A DNA stretch of 64,000 nt. Origin: an uncultured Rhodospirillales bacterium. GTDB taxonomy: Bacteria; Pseudomonadota; Alphaproteobacteria; Acetobacterales; Acetobacteraceae. The stretch spans positions 1 to 64,000 of the forward strand of contig CAIMSN010000127.1 in the NCBI GenBank assembly GCA_903844135.1, written 5' to 3'. Shown piece after piece: positions 42,552 through 52,738 of this stretch. The notes under the pieces were generated by a model. That model saw only the letters and a list, made by a program, of their open reading frames with translations. It did not search any database and was not told where the DNA came from. A program made the position numbers and the translations under genes. The stretch's first letter is position 1. Each line of letters begins with the position of its first letter.

Positions 42552-44135
42552 TCAGCGAAATGCCTTGAGTGCCGCCTCCAGCAGGAGCGCCGGGGAGCGA
42601 TCGTGGCGCAGCACGGGGGGTATGGCGTTCGGAAGATTCAAAAGGCCGTAGACCGCGATCTGCGCCGCCCGGATCGAGTATTCGACCGTGAAGACGACAT
42701 CGTCGTCGATCTCCACGAACTGGCTGACGAACCCGAGATTTTTCGAACGCGGCGGCACTGGAAGCGGCCGATCCGCCGTCAGGCGGGGCATGAACATGCT
42801 GGTGATATAGGGCAGCCGGCAGGGCAGGCATGTGGCGCCGTCGAAGCAGGCGAGGTCCAGCGCGAGGTGCCCGCACAATTCCTGCAGGATCTCCATTCCG
42901 GAGCAGTCTTCCATCGGCTTGGCGACGAAGTCGCCGATCCTGCCGGGATGCAAGGCGTAGCCCCAGAACACCGTCACCGAGGCCGGTTGGTCCGCGAAAT
43001 GCGGCTGGTGGGGTATAACGATCGACAGGAGCCATCGCGAATCGCGAAACGTCACCAGTCCGCCGGTGCCGGCCTCGTTATCCGACAGTGCCTCCATCAC
43101 GTCGAGAAAGCCGGTTCCCTGCATCGTGACGGTGAAGGATTCCCAGACGGTTTCCGATATGGCGTCGTTGAAGGCCGCAGGCCTGCCGAACTCGGGGCGT
43201 CCCGCCGCCAGGATTTCCCAGAGATCCCAGCCGTGGCTGGTCCGCTTCGTCATCCTTGACGGCGGGTGCTCCATCGAGCCGAAGCTCGACGCATCGGTCA
43301 TGGAGGCGTTCTGGACGATGACGAGATCCATCGGCGAGACCGCGATCGACCGGGTCTCGGCTTCGAGCCGGATCGTCAGACCGGTCACGAGCGGATCGGG
43401 CCCGGGATCCAGGGCCACCTGCGTCACCGTGCATCGAGCGGCGAAGCCGACGCCCGCCGCTTCCAGGTAGCTCCGCAGCGGTCGGACCAGCGAGTCGTAT
43501 TGATTGAACACCGTCCGTTTGACGCCGGCCAGGGTGTCGATCCTGGTGAATTCCAGGATGAAGCGGTGCAGATAGCGCCTGAATTCGATCGCGCTGTGCC
43601 AGGGCTGGAACGCGAAGGTCGTCGACCACAGAAACCAGAAATTCGTCGCGAAGAACGACGGAGACAGCCAGTCGGTGATCGCCGACGGTCCGACGGAGCG
43701 TTCCTCGCAGACGAACAGTTTCAGCAGCTCGGCGCGATCGCGCATCGAGAATCCCATCGTCGCCGTCTCGACGACGGCGCGGTTGCGGTCGACGAGCCGC
43801 GCCTGGGCGTGCGAACGATGCAGCGCGTTGAAGGCCACCGTTTCGTCGTAGACCGTGAGGCCGGGCGTCGCGAGAGACGGGATCGAGCGGAACAGCGCCC
43901 ATGTGCATTCGTAATTCTCGGTCGTGAACATGCGCCCGCCGCGCAGCCTGTAGCCGCCGGAGGCGTCGCCGCCGGCGTCCAGGCTGCCACCAGGCACGGC
44001 GTGGTCGTCGTAGATCGTGATTTGGTCGCCGTCCATGCCGCCATCGCGAACCATGAAGGCGGCAGCGGCAAGGGAGCCGATCCCTCCGCCGACGAGATGG
44101 GCTCTGCGTCGGGCGGGGAGTCCGGCCGGCGGCAT
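42552..44135 (-). CDS. Oleate hydratase (myosin-cross-reactive antigen family)
   Basis: LVGGGIGSLAAAAFMVRDGGMDGDQITIYDDHAVPGGSLDAGGD...GGRMFTTENYECTWALFRSIPSL...FNALHRSHAQARLVD...FWFLWSTTFAFQPWHSAIEFRRYLHRF...NQYDSLVRPL. Confidence 0.93.
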   Translation of the reverse strand: MPPAGLPARRRAHLVGGGIGSLAAAAFMVRDGGMDGDQITIYDDHAVPGGSLDAGGDASGGYRLRGGRMFTTENYECTWALFRSIPSLATPGLTVYDETVAFNALHRSHAQARLVDRNRAVVETATMGFSMRDRAELLKLFVCEERSVGPSAITDWLSPSFFATNFWFLWSTTFAFQPWHSAIEFRRYLHRFILEFTRIDTLAGVKRTVFNQYDSLVRPLRSYLEAAGVGFAARCTVTQVALDPGPDPLVTGLTIRLEAETRSIAVSPMDLVIVQNASMTDASSFGSMEHPPSRMTKRTSHGWDLWEILAAGRPEFGRPAAFNDAISETVWESFTVTMQGTGFLDVMEALSDNEAGTGGLVTFRDSRWLLSIVIPHQPHFADQPASVTVFWGYALHPGRIGDFVAKPMEDCSGMEILQELCGHLALDLACFDGATCLPCRLPYITSMFMPRLTADRPLPVPPRSKNLGFVSQFVEIDDDVVFTVEYSIRAAQIAVYGLLNLPNAIPPVLRHDRSPALLLEAALKAFR

Positions 44136-44896
44136 CAGATGTCGTAGCCCGGCCAGCCGTAATGGGCATGGATGCGCTTCTCGTCGGCCTGATCGATGAT
44201 GTCGGCCGGGTCCCAGGGCGGACTGCTCTTGATCTGGTCTCTGCTGACGCTGACCCGGATCGTCCGCGCGTCCCAGTCGATCGCGGTGACGGCGTAGGGC
44301 GCCAGCAGGACGTGCCGGCCGGGCCACCAGTTCAGCGTATCGACGATCAGATAGCGGATGCCCCAGCTCTGGTCATCGAACAGAAAATTCTCGAGATGCC
44401 CGACCAGACCGTCGTTCGCCTCGATATGATAGCCGGAGACGGCGGCGGCGCTGCGCAGGTGTGGGTCTGCCGGCTTGCCGAGATAGTCCGTGTCGCCGGT
44501 CTGCTGCTCTTCCCGTTCCGAACGCGCCCGCGACTCCTCGGATCCCAACGCGTCCATCCCGAAATAGACCGGGCCGAAGGCGGGATTCCAGCCATAGTAG
44601 TCGAACAGCGCCCGTTGCGACTGTTGCGAGACCGGCCGGTCGTCGGCAATGTCCGGACTGTTCTCGACCTGGAGCCTCGACAGATCCACCCTGATCGTGC
44701 GCCGCTCGTGATCGATAGCCAGCGTCGCCGACGGATGGATCAGCACCAGCCTCTGGGAGAGCCAGGTTCCGGTATTGACGACGATCCAGCGAAACACCCA
44801 GCTCCGGTCGTCGAACAGCAGGTCGCGGACGTGTCCGAGCCTGCCGTCGCTGGCGACGATGTCGTAGCCCTCCAGGGCCTGCGGCACGAGCAGCAT
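44135..44896 (-). CDS. PRC-barrel domain-containing protein (two PRC repeats)
   Basis: LEGYDIVASDGRLGHVRDLLFDDRSWVFRWIVVNTGTWL and VSGYHIEANDGLVGHLENFLFDDQSWGIRYLIVDTLNWWPGRHVLLAP. Confidence 0.9.
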   Translation of the reverse strand: MLLVPQALEGYDIVASDGRLGHVRDLLFDDRSWVFRWIVVNTGTWLSQRLVLIHPSATLAIDHERRTIRVDLSRLQVENSPDIADDRPVSQQSQRALFDYYGWNPAFGPVYFGMDALGSEESRARSEREEQQTGDTDYLGKPADPHLRSAAAVSGYHIEANDGLVGHLENFLFDDQSWGIRYLIVDTLNWWPGRHVLLAPYAVTAIDWDARTIRVSVSRDQIKSSPPWDPADIIDQADEKRIHAHYGWPGYDI

Positions 44897-45220
44897 GGGC
44901 CAACTCCTTGTTCGGCTCGGGCGGCGTCCGCCTCGCGCCGTTCCATGAGTAGGCGATCGGCGGATGGGCGATGCGGCCCGTATTCGGAAATTGGCTATGC
45001 GCGATCGCACCCCGCCCGGCGAACGGGCCGCGCCGCGTGCCGCGTTGCTGCCATCGCGCGATAAGCCTTGCCCCCGCGCGGCTTCCATGGTTTATCCCGC
45101 CGCTTCCCTGCCGGAGCGAGTGGCATCGCCCCGGCTATACCCATGCCGTGCCCTCGGGCCGGCGCCGCACCCCGGGATCCCCCCGGCACGGTCGGGTTGA
45201 ACCATCCGAAGGGAGAAATC

Positions 45221-45709
45221 ATGCCACTGTATGAAAGCGTGCTGATCGCACGCAACGACATCACCCAGGCGCAGGTCGACCTGATCGCCGACGGCATCGC
45301 CGCCCTCGTCGAAGGCGAAGGCGGTTCGGTGCAGAAGCGCGAATATTGGGGCCTGCGCAGCCTGGCGTACCGGATCAAGAAGAACCGCAAGGGGCACTAC
45401 ATGCTCCTCGGCCTCGATGCCAAGCCGACCGCCATCACCGAGATGGAGCGCCAGCTCGGCCTGAACGAGGACGTGCTGCGCTTCCTGACCCTGCGCGTCG
45501 AGACCATCGACGAGAACCCGTCCGCCATCCTCAGCCGCAAGAGCGACGATCGCGAGCGCGGCTTCCGTGGTCCGAAGCCGGCCGGACGGTTCGATAGCGG
45601 CCGCAAGCGCGGCTACGACGATCGCGAGGAATTCCGCGCCCGTCCCGAGGACAGCGATCGTCCCGAGCGCGGTCCGCGCGGCGGCCGCGACATGGCCGAG
45701 GGGGAGTAA
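45221..45709 (+). CDS. rpsF: 30S ribosomal protein S6 with charged C-terminal extension
   Basis: MPLYESVLIARNDITQAQVDLIADGIAALVEGEGGSVQKREYWGLRSLAYRIKKNRKGHYMLL. Confidence 0.96.
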   Translation: MPLYESVLIARNDITQAQVDLIADGIAALVEGEGGSVQKREYWGLRSLAYRIKKNRKGHYMLLGLDAKPTAITEMERQLGLNEDVLRFLTLRVETIDENPSAILSRKSDDRERGFRGPKPAGRFDSGRKRGYDDREEFRARPEDSDRPERGPRGGRDMAEGE

Positions 45710-45715
45710 GCACCC

Positions 45716-46030
45716 ATGTCACAGAGCAACACTGCCGAGCCTGGCCGCCAGGGCGGCAACCAGGGCGCCGGCGACGAGGCCGGCGGCCGCCGCGCCGCCG
45801 TTGGCGCGCGCCGCCCGTTCTATCGCCGCCGCAAGTCCTGCCCGTTCTCCGGCCCGAACGCGCCGAAGATCGACTACAAGGACGTGCGTCTGCTGTCCCG
45901 CTTCCTCTCCGAGCGCGGCAAGATCGTGCCGAGCCGCATCACCGCGGTGTCCGCCAAGAAGCAGCGCGAGCTGGCCAACGCCATCAAGCGCGCCCGCTTC
46001 CTGGCACTCCTCCCCTACATCCTGAGCTGA
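45716..46030 (+). CDS. rpsR: 30S ribosomal protein S18
   Basis: [68 protein letters not shown]. Confidence 0.96.
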   Translation: MSQSNTAEPGRQGGNQGAGDEAGGRRAAVGARRPFYRRRKSCPFSGPNAPKIDYKDVRLLSRFLSERGKIVPSRITAVSAKKQRELANAIKRARFLALLPYILS

Positions 46031-46043
46031 GGGAGCGCACACC

Positions 46044-46616
46044 ATGGCCGCAACCGAAGTGATCCTGCTCCAGCGCGTCGAGAAGCTGGGCCAGATGGGC
46101 GAAATCGTGAAGGTGAAGCCGGGCTACGCCCGCAACTTCCTGTTGCCGCAGGGCAAGGCGATCCGCTCCAACGCGCATAACCGCGAGCGTTTCGAGCGCG
46201 AGCGCATTCAGCTCGAGGCCACCAACCTCAAGCGTCGCGAGGAGGCCGAGCGCCTCGCCGAGCGGATGAGCGGCCTCACCGTCGTCATCATCCGCCAGGC
46301 CGGCGACAGCGGCAGCCTGTACGGCTCCGTGTCGCCGCGCGACATCGCCGCGGCGGCGTCGGAAGGCGGCCTGACCATCGATCGCAGCCAGGTGCAGCTC
46401 GCACACCCGATCAAGACGCTCGGTTTGTCCGACGTCCGCGTGGTGCTGCATCCGGAAGTCACCATCCGCGTGGTCGCCAACGTCGCCCGCTCGGTCGAGG
46501 AGGCCGAGCGTCAGGCCCGCGGCGAGCGCATCGGCCTCAATGACGGCGACGACGACGATCAGGACGAGACCGAGACGTTCGAGGGCGCCGAGCCCGAGAG
46601 CGAAGAGGCCGTCTGA
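46044..46616 (+). CDS. rplI: 50S ribosomal protein L9
   Basis: [37 protein letters not shown]. Confidence 0.96.
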   Translation: MAATEVILLQRVEKLGQMGEIVKVKPGYARNFLLPQGKAIRSNAHNRERFERERIQLEATNLKRREEAERLAERMSGLTVVIIRQAGDSGSLYGSVSPRDIAAAASEGGLTIDRSQVQLAHPIKTLGLSDVRVVLHPEVTIRVVANVARSVEEAERQARGERIGLNDGDDDDQDETETFEGAEPESEEAV

Positions 46617-46648
46617 TCCTACCCGGACACGACTGAGCGAAAAAGACA

Positions 46649-46680
46649 GGCCCGGACCGCCAAGGTCCGGGCCTTTCTTC
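46649..46680 (+). terminator. Rho-independent terminator downstream of rpsF-rpsR-rplI
   Basis: Perfect 10-bp stem GGCCCGGACC (46649-46658) / GGTCCGGGCC (46664-46673), 5-nt loop, followed by TTTCTTC. Confidence 0.88.
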
Positions 46681-46753
46681 TGCCTGCCGCAATGTTTTGA
46701 CCGAACCGGCCGGCCTGCGTCATTCTTGCGGCGGATAGCGTGGAGCCCACGGG

Positions 46754-47998
46754 ATGAACCTGCTGCTCGACCTGGTGCTGCGGCGCTTCGTGACGCGCGG
46801 CACGCTGCGGATCGGGTTTCCGGACGGCACCACCCGCCGCTACGGCCAGGGCGACCCGGTGGTGGGTCTGCGCATCGCCGACAGCGCGATCGAGAACGGC
46901 CTGCTGCTCAATCCCGGGCTGGCGTTCGGCGAGGCCTACATGGACGGCACGCTGGCGCCGGTCGGGTGCTCGCTCTACGAGCTGCTCGAATTCTGCCTGG
47001 TCAATGCCCAGCACGGTTTCCATCCCGGCGTGGCCCTGTCCGGCCGGCTGCGCGAAGCCCGGCGCGCCATCACCCAGTACAACCCGGCGCCGCGCGCACG
47101 CCGCAACGTCGCGCACCATTACGACCTGAATGGCCGGCTCTACAGCCTGTTCCTGGACCGCGACCGGCAATATTCCTGCGCCTATTTCCCGCGCGGCGAC
47201 GAGACGCTCGACGCGGCGCAGGAGGCCAAGAAGCACCATATCGCCGCCAAGCTGAAGCTGGACCGTCCGGGGCTCACGGTGCTGGACATCGGTTCCGGCT
47301 GGGGCGGCCTGGCGCTGACCCTGGCGCGCGACTACGGCGCCCGCGTCACCGGCATCACCCTCTCGACCGAACAGCTCGCCGCGGCGCGCGCCAGGGCCAG
47401 GGACGAGGGCCTGCAGGACCGTGTCAGCTTCGAGCTGATGGATTACCGCGCGCTGCGGCAGACATTCGACCGCGTGGTCTCGGTCGGCATGATCGAGCAT
47501 GTCGGGATCGGCCATTTCGCGCGCTATTTCGCCACCATCCGGGACTGCCTGGTCGAGGACGGCGTGGCCCTGGTGCACTCGATCGGTCGGACGCGCGGCC
47601 CTGGCGCCACCAATCCCTGGCTCGACAAATACATCTTCCCCGGCGGCTATTGTCCCGCTCTGAGCGAGACGTTCGCCGCCATCGAGGGTACCGGACTCTG
47701 GGTGACGGATTGCGAGGTGCTGCGGCTGCACTATGCGCGCACCATCGCCCATTGGCGCCGCCGCTTCGCCTGCAACCGCGACCTGATCGCCGCTCTCTAC
47801 GACGAGCGGTTCTGCCGCATGTTCGAGCTGTATCTGGCCGGGTCGGAGATCGCGTTCCGGCGCCAGGGCTACATGAACTTCCAGATCCAGCTCAGCCGCG
47901 CCGTCGACGCGCTGCCGACGACCCGCGACTACATGACCGACATGGAACGCCTCCGCATTGCCGACGCCCGTGCGGAGTCGCGGATCGATGCCGACTGA
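46754..47998 (+). CDS. Cyclopropane-fatty-acyl-phospholipid synthase family SAM methyltransferase
   Basis: NVAHHYDLNGRLYSLFLDRDRQYSCAYFPRGDETLDAAQEAKKHHIAAKLKL...VLDIGSGWGGLALTLARDYGARVTGITLS. Confidence 0.93.
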   Translation: MNLLLDLVLRRFVTRGTLRIGFPDGTTRRYGQGDPVVGLRIADSAIENGLLLNPGLAFGEAYMDGTLAPVGCSLYELLEFCLVNAQHGFHPGVALSGRLREARRAITQYNPAPRARRNVAHHYDLNGRLYSLFLDRDRQYSCAYFPRGDETLDAAQEAKKHHIAAKLKLDRPGLTVLDIGSGWGGLALTLARDYGARVTGITLSTEQLAAARARARDEGLQDRVSFELMDYRALRQTFDRVVSVGMIEHVGIGHFARYFATIRDCLVEDGVALVHSIGRTRGPGATNPWLDKYIFPGGYCPALSETFAAIEGTGLWVTDCEVLRLHYARTIAHWRRRFACNRDLIAALYDERFCRMFELYLAGSEIAFRRQGYMNFQIQLSRAVDALPTTRDYMTDMERLRIADARAESRIDAD

Positions 47999-48072
47999 TC
48001 CAGGTCGGGGGTCCGCCCATCGGCCGGCTCTGCGGTGCCCGGCCAGTGCCTACGTCGATCTACGGCAACCCG

Positions 48073-48900
48073 TCAGAGCCGTTTCGCGAGCCGGTCGAAC
48101 TCCGCGATCGACAACGTCTCGGCGCGGCGCTGCGGATCGATCTCCGCGCGCGCCAGCAGCGCCTCGCCGCCCAGGCCCTTCAGCGCGCCCCTGAGCATCT
48201 TGCGGCGCTGGCCGAACGCGGAGGCGGTGAGGCGTTCCATCGCCGCGAACAGGTCCGGCGGCGGCTGGTCGGCATGCGGCACCAGCCCGACCACGGCCGA
48301 GAACACTTTCGGCGGCGGCGAGAAGGCGCCGGGCGGGATCCGGGTCAGCAGCGAAACGCCGCAGGTCCATTGCGACAGCACCGCCAGGCGGCCATAGGCC
48401 TCCTCGCCGGGCGCCGCGGCGATGCGCTCGGCGACCTCCATCTGGAACATCAGCGTCAACCGCTCCCAGTGCGTCGCCTGGCGCAGCCAGCCGACCAGCA
48501 GGGGGGTGCCGACATTGTAGGGCAGGTTGGCGACGATCTGGCGCGGCGCCGGAATCAGCGCCGCCAGGTCGAGCCGGGTGGCGTCCGCCTCGATCAGGCG
48601 CAGCCGGCGCTCGCCGGCCTCGTCGAGCAGCACGCGCAGCGCCTCGATTGCCGCCACCGCGCGCCGGTCGATCTCGATCGCGGTGACGCTTTCCGCCCTG
48701 GTGTCGAGCAGCGCCCGGGTCAGGCCGCCGGGGCCGGGTCCGACCTCAATCACGTGCCGGCCGGAGAGGTCCCCGGCGAGGGCGGCGATCCTGGCGATCA
48801 GTCCGGGATCGAGCAGGAAATGCTGGCCGAGGGATTTGCGCGCATCGAGCCCGTGCTGCGCGATCACCGCGCGCAGCGACGGCAGGATCGGCATCGCCAC
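48073..48900 (-). CDS. rsmA: 16S rRNA (adenine(1518)-N(6)/adenine(1519)-N(6))-dimethyltransferase
   Basis: DARKSLGQHFLLDPGLIARIA...VIEVGPGPGGLTRALL...IVANLPYNVGTPLL. Confidence 0.95.
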   Translation of the reverse strand: MAMPILPSLRAVIAQHGLDARKSLGQHFLLDPGLIARIAALAGDLSGRHVIEVGPGPGGLTRALLDTRAESVTAIEIDRRAVAAIEALRVLLDEAGERRLRLIEADATRLDLAALIPAPRQIVANLPYNVGTPLLVGWLRQATHWERLTLMFQMEVAERIAAAPGEEAYGRLAVLSQWTCGVSLLTRIPPGAFSPPPKVFSAVVGLVPHADQPPPDLFAAMERLTASAFGQRRKMLRGALKGLGGEALLARAEIDPQRRAETLSIAEFDRLAKRL

Positions 48901-48929
48901 CGACGGCGTCCGCGCCGGATACCCGGTCG

Positions 48930-50330
48930 CTAGGAGGTCGAACGCATGTCGATCACCGCCTTGCGGTGCAGATCGCGGTTGAGCTGGCGCGAGACCTGCT
49001 CGACGCGATCGTTCAGCAACTGGTCGGCGAGCTCCTCGGTGTTGTGGTCGGCGAGGTTCTTTTCGGTGCGCGAGCAGACCATGATGATGTCGATGCCGTC
49101 GGTCGAGACCAGCGGGTGGCTGGCGGTGTTGTTCGGCAGCGGCTTGAGCACGTTGGCCATCTGCGGGTTGAGGCGGTCGAGCTGCACCTGGCCGGGATTG
49201 CCGGGGCGCTTCTCGCCGAAGGTCTTGTTGGCGGCCTCCAGCGTGGCGCAGTCATGCGCGCTCCTGGACAGGGCGGTGGCCTGCTGCAGCGCCTGCTGCT
49301 GCTGCGCGGTCGGATTCTGCGGGTTCAGCGGCGAGGTGAACGGGATGAAGGCCTGCCGCAGATCGAGCACCGTGGTCATCTGCTTGCCGACTTCGCGCCG
49401 TCCGGCCAGCGAGATGATGTCGTAGCCGCCGGCGACGCGGATCGGGTTGCTGACCGCGCCGATCGGCATCTCCCTGGCCACGGCAACCACCTGCGGATCG
49501 AGCGTATCGGCCTGCACCCAGCCGAGCGAGCCGCCATCGAGCGCGGTCTGGCTCTGGCTGAACTGCGCGGCCACGATCGGGAACGGCGCCCCGGCACGGA
49601 GCTGCTGGATCACCGTGTCGGCGAATTTCAGCGCGTCACCGGTGTTCTTCGGGTCGTCGACCGGGACGAAGATCTCGCTGATCTCGTATTCCGGCTGGCC
49701 CGCCTCGCTCTTGATCGCCTCCGCGCGCTGGCGGATGTCGGCGGAGCTGATCCTGGCACGGTCGCCGAGCTGCTGGCGCAGCACCCCGGTCCAGGCGAGC
49801 TGCGCCCTGATCTGGTCGATCAGCGTGGTCATCGACACGCCGTCGGAGGCGAGCTTGTCGCGCAGCGCGTTCTCCGCCATGCCGTTGCGCTTCTCGATGT
49901 CGGCGATGGCGTTGGCGATCTGGCTGAGCGGCACGTTGATGTGGCGCTGCTGGATCTCCTGCATGCGCAACTTCTCGTCGATCAGTTGGCGGGTGATCTG
50001 CGGCCGCAGGCGAGCCTGCACCTCGTCGTTCATCGGCAGTCCGGTCGAGAGCGCGAACAGGCGGGCGCGATCGTCGATGTCGCGCCTGGTGATGATCTGC
50101 CCGTTCACCACGGCGACGATGCGGTCCTGCGCCGGGCCGATCTCGTCCTGGTCGGCAGGCTTGGCCGCAGCGGCGCCGGTCGCGGCGCCGGCCTGCTGCT
50201 GCTGGTGGCGATGGTGACGGGTCTGCGCCAGGGCCGGTCCGGACGACAAAGGCAGCGCGGCCGCGAAGGCCGCAAGCATGGCCGCGAGCGAGGCGGCGTG
50301 CGCCGTTCGGGAGATGCGCATGAAGCTCAT
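48930..50330 (-). CDS. surA: Periplasmic peptidyl-prolyl isomerase/chaperone SurA-like
   Basis: Signal peptide; IVAVVNGQIITRRDIDDRARL; rotamase-like EISEIFVPVDDP...GGSLGWVQADTLDPQVVAVAREMPIGAVSNPIRVAGGYDIISL. Confidence 0.92.
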   Translation of the reverse strand: MSFMRISRTAHAASLAAMLAAFAAALPLSSGPALAQTRHHRHQQQQAGAATGAAAAKPADQDEIGPAQDRIVAVVNGQIITRRDIDDRARLFALSTGLPMNDEVQARLRPQITRQLIDEKLRMQEIQQRHINVPLSQIANAIADIEKRNGMAENALRDKLASDGVSMTTLIDQIRAQLAWTGVLRQQLGDRARISSADIRQRAEAIKSEAGQPEYEISEIFVPVDDPKNTGDALKFADTVIQQLRAGAPFPIVAAQFSQSQTALDGGSLGWVQADTLDPQVVAVAREMPIGAVSNPIRVAGGYDIISLAGRREVGKQMTTVLDLRQAFIPFTSPLNPQNPTAQQQQALQQATALSRSAHDCATLEAANKTFGEKRPGNPGQVQLDRLNPQMANVLKPLPNNTASHPLVSTDGIDIIMVCSRTEKNLADHNTEELADQLLNDRVEQVSRQLNRDLHRKAVIDMRSTS

Positions 50331-50362
50331 GGTATGTTCCTGGACAAACGGAAGGTTCGGCA

Positions 50363-52738
50363 TCAGCCATTCACCGGGAAGGTGCCGAGCGTCTTGAAGG
50401 TGAGGGTGAACAGGATGGAGGTGTCGCCGCTGTCGCCGTTGATGGTCGTATAGCGGCGATTGAACGCGACATCGAAGATGAAGCAGTCGTTGGTGTAGGA
50501 GAGGTCGCTGCCCAGCGCCACGAAGCGATTGGTGGCGAGGTCGCGCCGTCCATAGGCGCCGACATGCCACTGCTTGTAGGTGCTCGACAGGCCGAGGGTG
50601 CCTTCGTTGGTCGGTACGAAATAGTTCGACGACGGCAAGCCGGTATAGAAGTTGTTGTCATAGTAATAATAGAAACTATGCTGGTTGTAGATGTAGCCGC
50701 CTGTCACCGACAGCAGCGGCACGCCGGCGGTGATCAGGCCATCGGCGAAATGGGTCTGACCGGTGTCGTGGTCGAACCGGCCGCGCGCGGTGAAATCGAG
50801 ATACTTCACCGGCGAGAACCTGATCCTGCCGACCACGTCGGAGGCGTGGGTGGTCAGGCCGGTGTCGGGCAACTGGTTCTGGTCGATATGTTCCTGGTAG
50901 CTCTCGCCGACCAGGGCGTCGATCTGCCTGGAGCCGAAGGTCCAGTTGAAATGCAGCCCGTAATTGGCGCGCAGGCCGCCATCGAGACGATCGACGCCTT
51001 CGTGCCGGTTCAGCGAAAACAGCGTGCTGTCGGTGAATTCGTAGTCGAGGCTGTCCTCGTTCGGCAGGTTGCGGTTGCGGCTGTTGCCGTAGTTCGGCGC
51101 CGCGATGAGCTGCACGATCGGTTCGACGATCACCGAGCTGCTCTTGCTGCTGCGCAGGAACGGCCAGTTCATCTTCACCGCCACCGTTGGCAGCGCCTGG
51201 CTGGTGGAGGCGGCGTTCACGCCGGCATAGTTCGGCAGCAGGTCGAGCTTGGTCGCCTTGTAGACCTCGCTGTCGAGATGGGCGGTGAATACGAACATCT
51301 GGCCCAGCGTGTCGTGGAACGGCCGGTCCCAGTTCAGGCTCAGTTGCGCGCGCTGGTCCGAGGTGCCGTTGGAGCGGTAGATGTTGAAGTCACGCGTCGA
51401 GACCGACGTGCGTCCGCCGAGCGCGTCCGGCGCGCCCATGAAGGAATACTGGTATTGCGGAAGGACGAACGGCAGCTCGCTCGAATTGATGACACCGGAA
51501 TTCAGCCCCTGGTAGACCGTGCTGTCGAGGCGCGTATAGGCGCCGACGCCAAACCCCTCGACATAGACGTTGCTGCCCAGCACGTCGGCGCCGTAGCCGC
51601 TGATGCGGTAGTCGCGCAGATAGTTGGCCGAGCTGGCGACGTTGATGTCGGCGCCGTAGCGCCAGTGCTCGTCGTAGTTGAACTGGGTCTTGGCGAACAG
51701 GTAGCCCTGCAGCCCCTTGTCGTCGACCGGCGCCACGTAGCTGCCGTTGCTGTTGGTGTATCCGCCGGTGTCTGTGGTGTCGTAGGCGAGCGCCCCGGTC
51801 ACGCGCAGGATGCCGTTGTTAAAGTTCTGCCGATATTCGGCGGTCAGTTGCGGTCCGGTATCGGTCGAGAGCAGCGGAACGATCGTCAGGTCGCTGTCGC
51901 GATTGATCGCCCAGAAATACGGCAGCGTCACGTAGGTGCCGAGATATTTGTCGTGCGGCGAGATGTCGCCGAGCAGAAACCCGCTCTGCCGCTTCACCGA
52001 GGGGTCGGGCGTGGAGAAAAACGGCAGATAGCCGACCGGCAGGCCGAACATGTCGAGATAGACGTCACGATACTCGATGCGCTTGTGCTCGAGGTCGTCG
52101 GTCGCGTCGTAGGCGCGCAACTGCCAGAACGGCAGCCGTTCGGGATGCTGCGCGCAGACCTTGCAGGCGGTGTAGACCACGCGCGACAGGTCGTTGACCT
52201 TGCCGTCGGTGCGGCGGGCGCCGTTGGCGGCGAGCTTGCCGTTGGCCGCCATCAGGCCGCGCATGTTCGACATCACGCCCTGGCGCATGCCCTGGGTGAG
52301 TTCCGCGTAGTCGGAGAACAGCACCTGGCCGTCCGGCTCGACGATCGCGACGTGGCCGGAGGCTGCGGCGACGTTGGTGTTGCGGTCGAACGTCACCTTG
52401 TCGGCGCGCAGCGCGTGGTCGTTCTGCCAGATCTCGACATGGCCGGTCCAGGTGACGATGCCCGCCTTGCTGTCGTAGTCGACGCTGTCGGCGCGGAACG
52501 TCACCGGCTCGTTGCGGGCCAGCGGCGCGCTCTTGTCGTGGCTGCCGGGCATGGCGATCTGCGCGTCGGCGGCGCTGAACGGCATGGCGGCGATCGAGGC
52601 GCCGTAGAGCCCGGCCATGAACAGGCTGGCGCCCGTGTTGCGCTGAACCGCCTTACGCCGGGTCGGCATGCGCTGGTTCGTCCCGGGCTGCCGGAGTGCC
52701 GGGAGCGGCGTAGGCGGTGGCGCGACGAAGCGGCGCAT
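50363..52738 (-). CDS. lptD: LPS-assembly protein LptD
   Basis: Lpt-A-like N-domain (FRADSVDYDSKAGIVTWTGHVEIWQNDHALRADKVTFDRNTN) and long beta-barrel; CKVCAQHPERLPFWQLRA. Confidence 0.94.
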   Translation of the reverse strand: MRRFVAPPPTPLPALRQPGTNQRMPTRRKAVQRNTGASLFMAGLYGASIAAMPFSAADAQIAMPGSHDKSAPLARNEPVTFRADSVDYDSKAGIVTWTGHVEIWQNDHALRADKVTFDRNTNVAAASGHVAIVEPDGQVLFSDYAELTQGMRQGVMSNMRGLMAANGKLAANGARRTDGKVNDLSRVVYTACKVCAQHPERLPFWQLRAYDATDDLEHKRIEYRDVYLDMFGLPVGYLPFFSTPDPSVKRQSGFLLGDISPHDKYLGTYVTLPYFWAINRDSDLTIVPLLSTDTGPQLTAEYRQNFNNGILRVTGALAYDTTDTGGYTNSNGSYVAPVDDKGLQGYLFAKTQFNYDEHWRYGADINVASSANYLRDYRISGYGADVLGSNVYVEGFGVGAYTRLDSTVYQGLNSGVINSSELPFVLPQYQYSFMGAPDALGGRTSVSTRDFNIYRSNGTSDQRAQLSLNWDRPFHDTLGQMFVFTAHLDSEVYKATKLDLLPNYAGVNAASTSQALPTVAVKMNWPFLRSSKSSSVIVEPIVQLIAAPNYGNSRNRNLPNEDSLDYEFTDSTLFSLNRHEGVDRLDGGLRANYGLHFNWTFGSRQIDALVGESYQEHIDQNQLPDTGLTTHASDVVGRIRFSPVKYLDFTARGRFDHDTGQTHFADGLITAGVPLLSVTGGYIYNQHSFYYYYDNNFYTGLPSSNYFVPTNEGTLGLSSTYKQWHVGAYGRRDLATNRFVALGSDLSYTNDCFIFDVAFNRRYTTINGDSGDTSILFTLTFKTLGTFPVNG

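Noticed and set aside
45710-46616. Acidic or charged tails on S6, S18 and L9 as novel domains
   Set aside because: Such low-complexity extensions are common on these ribosomal proteins in Alphaproteobacteria.
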